Shown here: positions 62,922-64,000 of the stretch, piece by piece
Layout of the letters: every line of letters begins with the position of its first letter
Position numbering within the stretch: position 1 is the stretch's first letter
NCBI RefSeq assembly: GCF_003762905.1
Contig: NZ_RJKS01000001.1
Location: 744,001 to 808,000, forward strand
From: Curtobacterium sp. ZW137
GTDB taxonomy: Bacteria; Actinomycetota; Actinomycetes; Actinomycetales; Microbacteriaceae
DNA length: 64,000 nt
Reading direction: 5' to 3'
Program-made: the position numbers and the translations under genes
The notes under the pieces: model-generated
The model's input: only the letters and a program-made list of their open reading frames with translations
What the model was told of the DNA's origin: nothing
Database searches by the model: none

Positions 62922-63508
62922 GCGACGCCTCCCGGTGCCGGCTGCTGCTGCGGCTGCGGCTGCTGCGGCTGCTGCGGCTGTTCGATGACGACCTCGTCGG
63001 CACCGTCGGTCTCGGTGAGCCGGAGGGTGACGCGCTCGTCGGACGCGGTCGGCAGGTTCTTGCCGACGTGGTCCGCACGGATCGGGAGCTCCCGGTGCCC
63101 GCGGTCCACGAGGACGGCGAGGCGGACCGCCCGCGGCCGACCGATGTTCTGCAGGGCGTCGAGGGCCGCGCGGACCGTGCGCCCGGAGTACAGCACGTCG
63201 TCGACCAGGACGACGACCCGGCCGTCGATGCCGCCGGCGGGGATGGTCGTCCGGTGCGGCGCCCGGCCGATGCCGCGACCGAGGTCGTCGCGGTGCATCG
63301 TGACGTCGAGCGTGCCGACGCGGCCGTCCCACTCGGGTTCGATGTCCGCGAGGATGCGGCCGAGCCGCTCCGCGAGGACGGCACCCCGGGTCGGGATGCC
63401 GAGGAGCACCAGGTCCGAGGCGCCGTGGTTGGCCTCGAGGATCTCGTGCGCGATGCGTGTCAGAGCACGCGTGATGTCGGAGTGCTGCAGGACCGTTCTG
63501 GTACCCAC
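62918..63508 (-). CDS. pyrR: PyrR bifunctional pyrimidine regulator / uracil phosphoribosyltransferase
   Basis: 196-residue RNA-binding regulator with uracil phosphoribosyltransferase activity. The PRPP loop [39 protein letters not shown] and the RNA-contact TMHRDDLGR region are present. After residue 175 a Gln/Pro-rich tail (about [14 protein letters not shown]) extends the family's usual end; it is encoded by a CTG/CGG-type repeat at 62941-62980. GTG 63508 has AAGGAGG 5 nt upstream. That site is part of a PyrR-binding-like leader, suggesting autoregulation of the first gene of the operon. Confidence 0.95.
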   Translation of the reverse strand: MGTRTVLQHSDITRALTRIAHEILEANHGASDLVLLGIPTRGAVLAERLGRILADIEPEWDGRVGTLDVTMHRDDLGRGIGRAPHRTTIPAGGIDGRVVVLVDDVLYSGRTVRAALDALQNIGRPRAVRLAVLVDRGHRELPIRADHVGKNLPTASDERVTLRLTETDGADEVVIEQPQQPQQPQPQQQPAPGGVA

Positions 63509-63513
63509 GCCGA

Positions 63514-63540
63514 CCTCCTTCCCCGCCTCTCAGGACGGCA
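63514..63540 (-). promoter_or_regulatory. PyrR-binding-like leader element overlapping the pyrR ribosome site
   Basis: On the minus strand CCTGAGAGGC (63525-63534) resembles the conserved loop of PyrR-binding RNA (CAGAGAGGC type) and is followed within 4 nt by AAGGAGG (63514-63520). Binding of PyrR could hide the ribosome site, as reported for translational repression in Mycobacterium smegmatis. Confidence 0.45.
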
Positions 63541-63566
63541 TTTAAAGGATGCTGACGTGGTCAACC

Positions 63567-64000
63567 CTACCGGGACTCCTGGTCCCCTGCGACCGACCGA
63601 CCGGACGGTGCACGGCCTCCGGCGATCGCTCCGAGCACGCCGTTGACGAAGCCCGCCGACTCCTCGGTGGACAGCGACTGCGCGAGCTCGACCGCCTCGG
63701 CGATGGCGACGGCGTCCGGGACCTCCGGGTTGAACCGGATCTCCCACACGCCCATCCGGAGGATGCAGCGATCGAGGACCGGCATCCGCGGGATCGACCA
63801 GCCCTGGGCGTGTTCGACGATCACCGCGTCGATCTCCACGCGGGCGTCCTCGATGCCTGTGACGACCTGCCGGGCGTAGTCCCAGCTGGACGCACGCTCG
63901 GGCTGGTCGAGGTGCCGGACGGTCTCCGTGGCGAGGACGTCCGCGATCGGGAGTTCCCGGACCTCTGCCACGTACAGCATGTCGAGGGCGCGCTTGCGGG
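63567..64000 (-). CDS. nusB: NusB transcription antitermination factor (N-terminus outside window)
   Basis: About 144 codons are visible and the frame remains open at the right edge. RKRALDMLYVAEVRELPIADVLA is the NusB N-terminal helix, so only a few residues are missing. An internal ATG at 63980 is not the real start. WSIPRMPVLDRCILRMGVWEIRFNPEVPDAVAIAEAVELAQSLSTEESAGFVNGVLGAI is the conserved C-terminal domain that contacts NusE and boxA RNA. It lies 58 bp upstream of pyrR on the same strand and may be cotranscribed with it. Confidence 0.95.
   Translation of the reverse strand, partial: RKRALDMLYVAEVRELPIADVLATETVRHLDQPERASSWDYARQVVTGIEDARVEIDAVIVEHAQGWSIPRMPVLDRCILRMGVWEIRFNPEVPDAVAIAEAVELAQSLSTEESAGFVNGVLGAIAGGRAPSGRSVAGDQESR

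Noticed and set aside
63567..63980. NusB complete from ATG 63980
   Set aside because: The codons before it read RKRALD, part of the conserved NusB N-terminus, so the true start lies beyond the right edge.

Overview
The window is high-GC DNA with many GTG starts and tightly overlapping reading frames (ATGA, GTGA and TGATG junctions). The gene set points to an actinobacterium, most likely Microbacteriaceae and possibly Curtobacterium-like. The markers are actinobacterial mIHF (here fused to guanylate kinase), a PriA with degenerate ATPase motifs, an ANTAR-type PdtaR regulator, HGxxPAAW and Trp-associated membrane proteins in a his/trp cluster, and the order pyrR-pyrB-pyrC-(membrane gene)-carA-carB-pyrF-mIHF/gmk-rpoZ-metK-priA-fmt-rsmB-rpe, which matches the mycobacterial order as I remember it. 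The genus is an inference; no 16S gene is present.

Layout, left to right. 1-5.9 kb: nucleotide excision repair (uvrA cut by the left edge, an SDR gene, uvrB), all on minus. 6-7.4 kb: an MFS carboxylate or sugar-acid transporter on plus, followed by a 559-bp gene-free stretch with a 49-bp tandem repeat, hairpins and a perfect 30+1+30 palindrome. 7.9-12.5 kb: a membrane acyltransferase coupled to an acyl-CoA ligase-like gene, a membrane-anchored alpha/beta hydrolase, and coaE. 12.6-20.5 kb: rpsA, a DUF885 peptidase, VOC proteins, polA and a thioesterase. 20.6-28.5 kb: a GNAT protein, two poorly known genes, the pdtaR regulator, tRNA-Leu(CAA), a GAF regulator/DUF779/aldehyde dehydrogenase module, a DUF308 membrane protein and an MbfA-like ferritin-domain iron transporter.

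28.6-46.1 kb, all minus: pyk, gltBD, lgt and a long his/trp cluster (rpe-hisE-hisG-hisF-hisI-trpE-trp membrane protein-HGxxPAAW-trpC-trpB-trpA). 47.7-64 kb, all minus: nusB (cut by the right edge), the pyrimidine operon from pyrR to pyrF, the mIHF-Gmk fusion, rpoZ, metK, priA, fmt and rsmB. In this layout rsmB would be expected to lead directly into rpe.

The most interesting locus interrupts that series. Between rsmB and rpe sit an uncharacterised gene on plus (46090-46653) and, on minus, an Abi_2 (AbiD/AbiF-type) protein with two R-x4-H HEPN-type motifs. Directly upstream of the Abi start is a short structured segment (47597-47650) with an intrinsic-terminator hairpin, a T6 tract and two interleaved complementary segments that could form an H-type pseudoknot. 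This looks like a toxin with an RNA antitoxin, and AbiF proteins have recently been linked to the ancestry of Cas13.

Transcription signals are unusually legible. At least eleven genes carry a TAGNNT or similar -10 hexamer 6-8 nt before the start codon, which indicates widespread leaderless mRNAs. Most operon ends carry long GC-rich hairpins, several built on a recurring GGGAGGC/GCCTCCC core.
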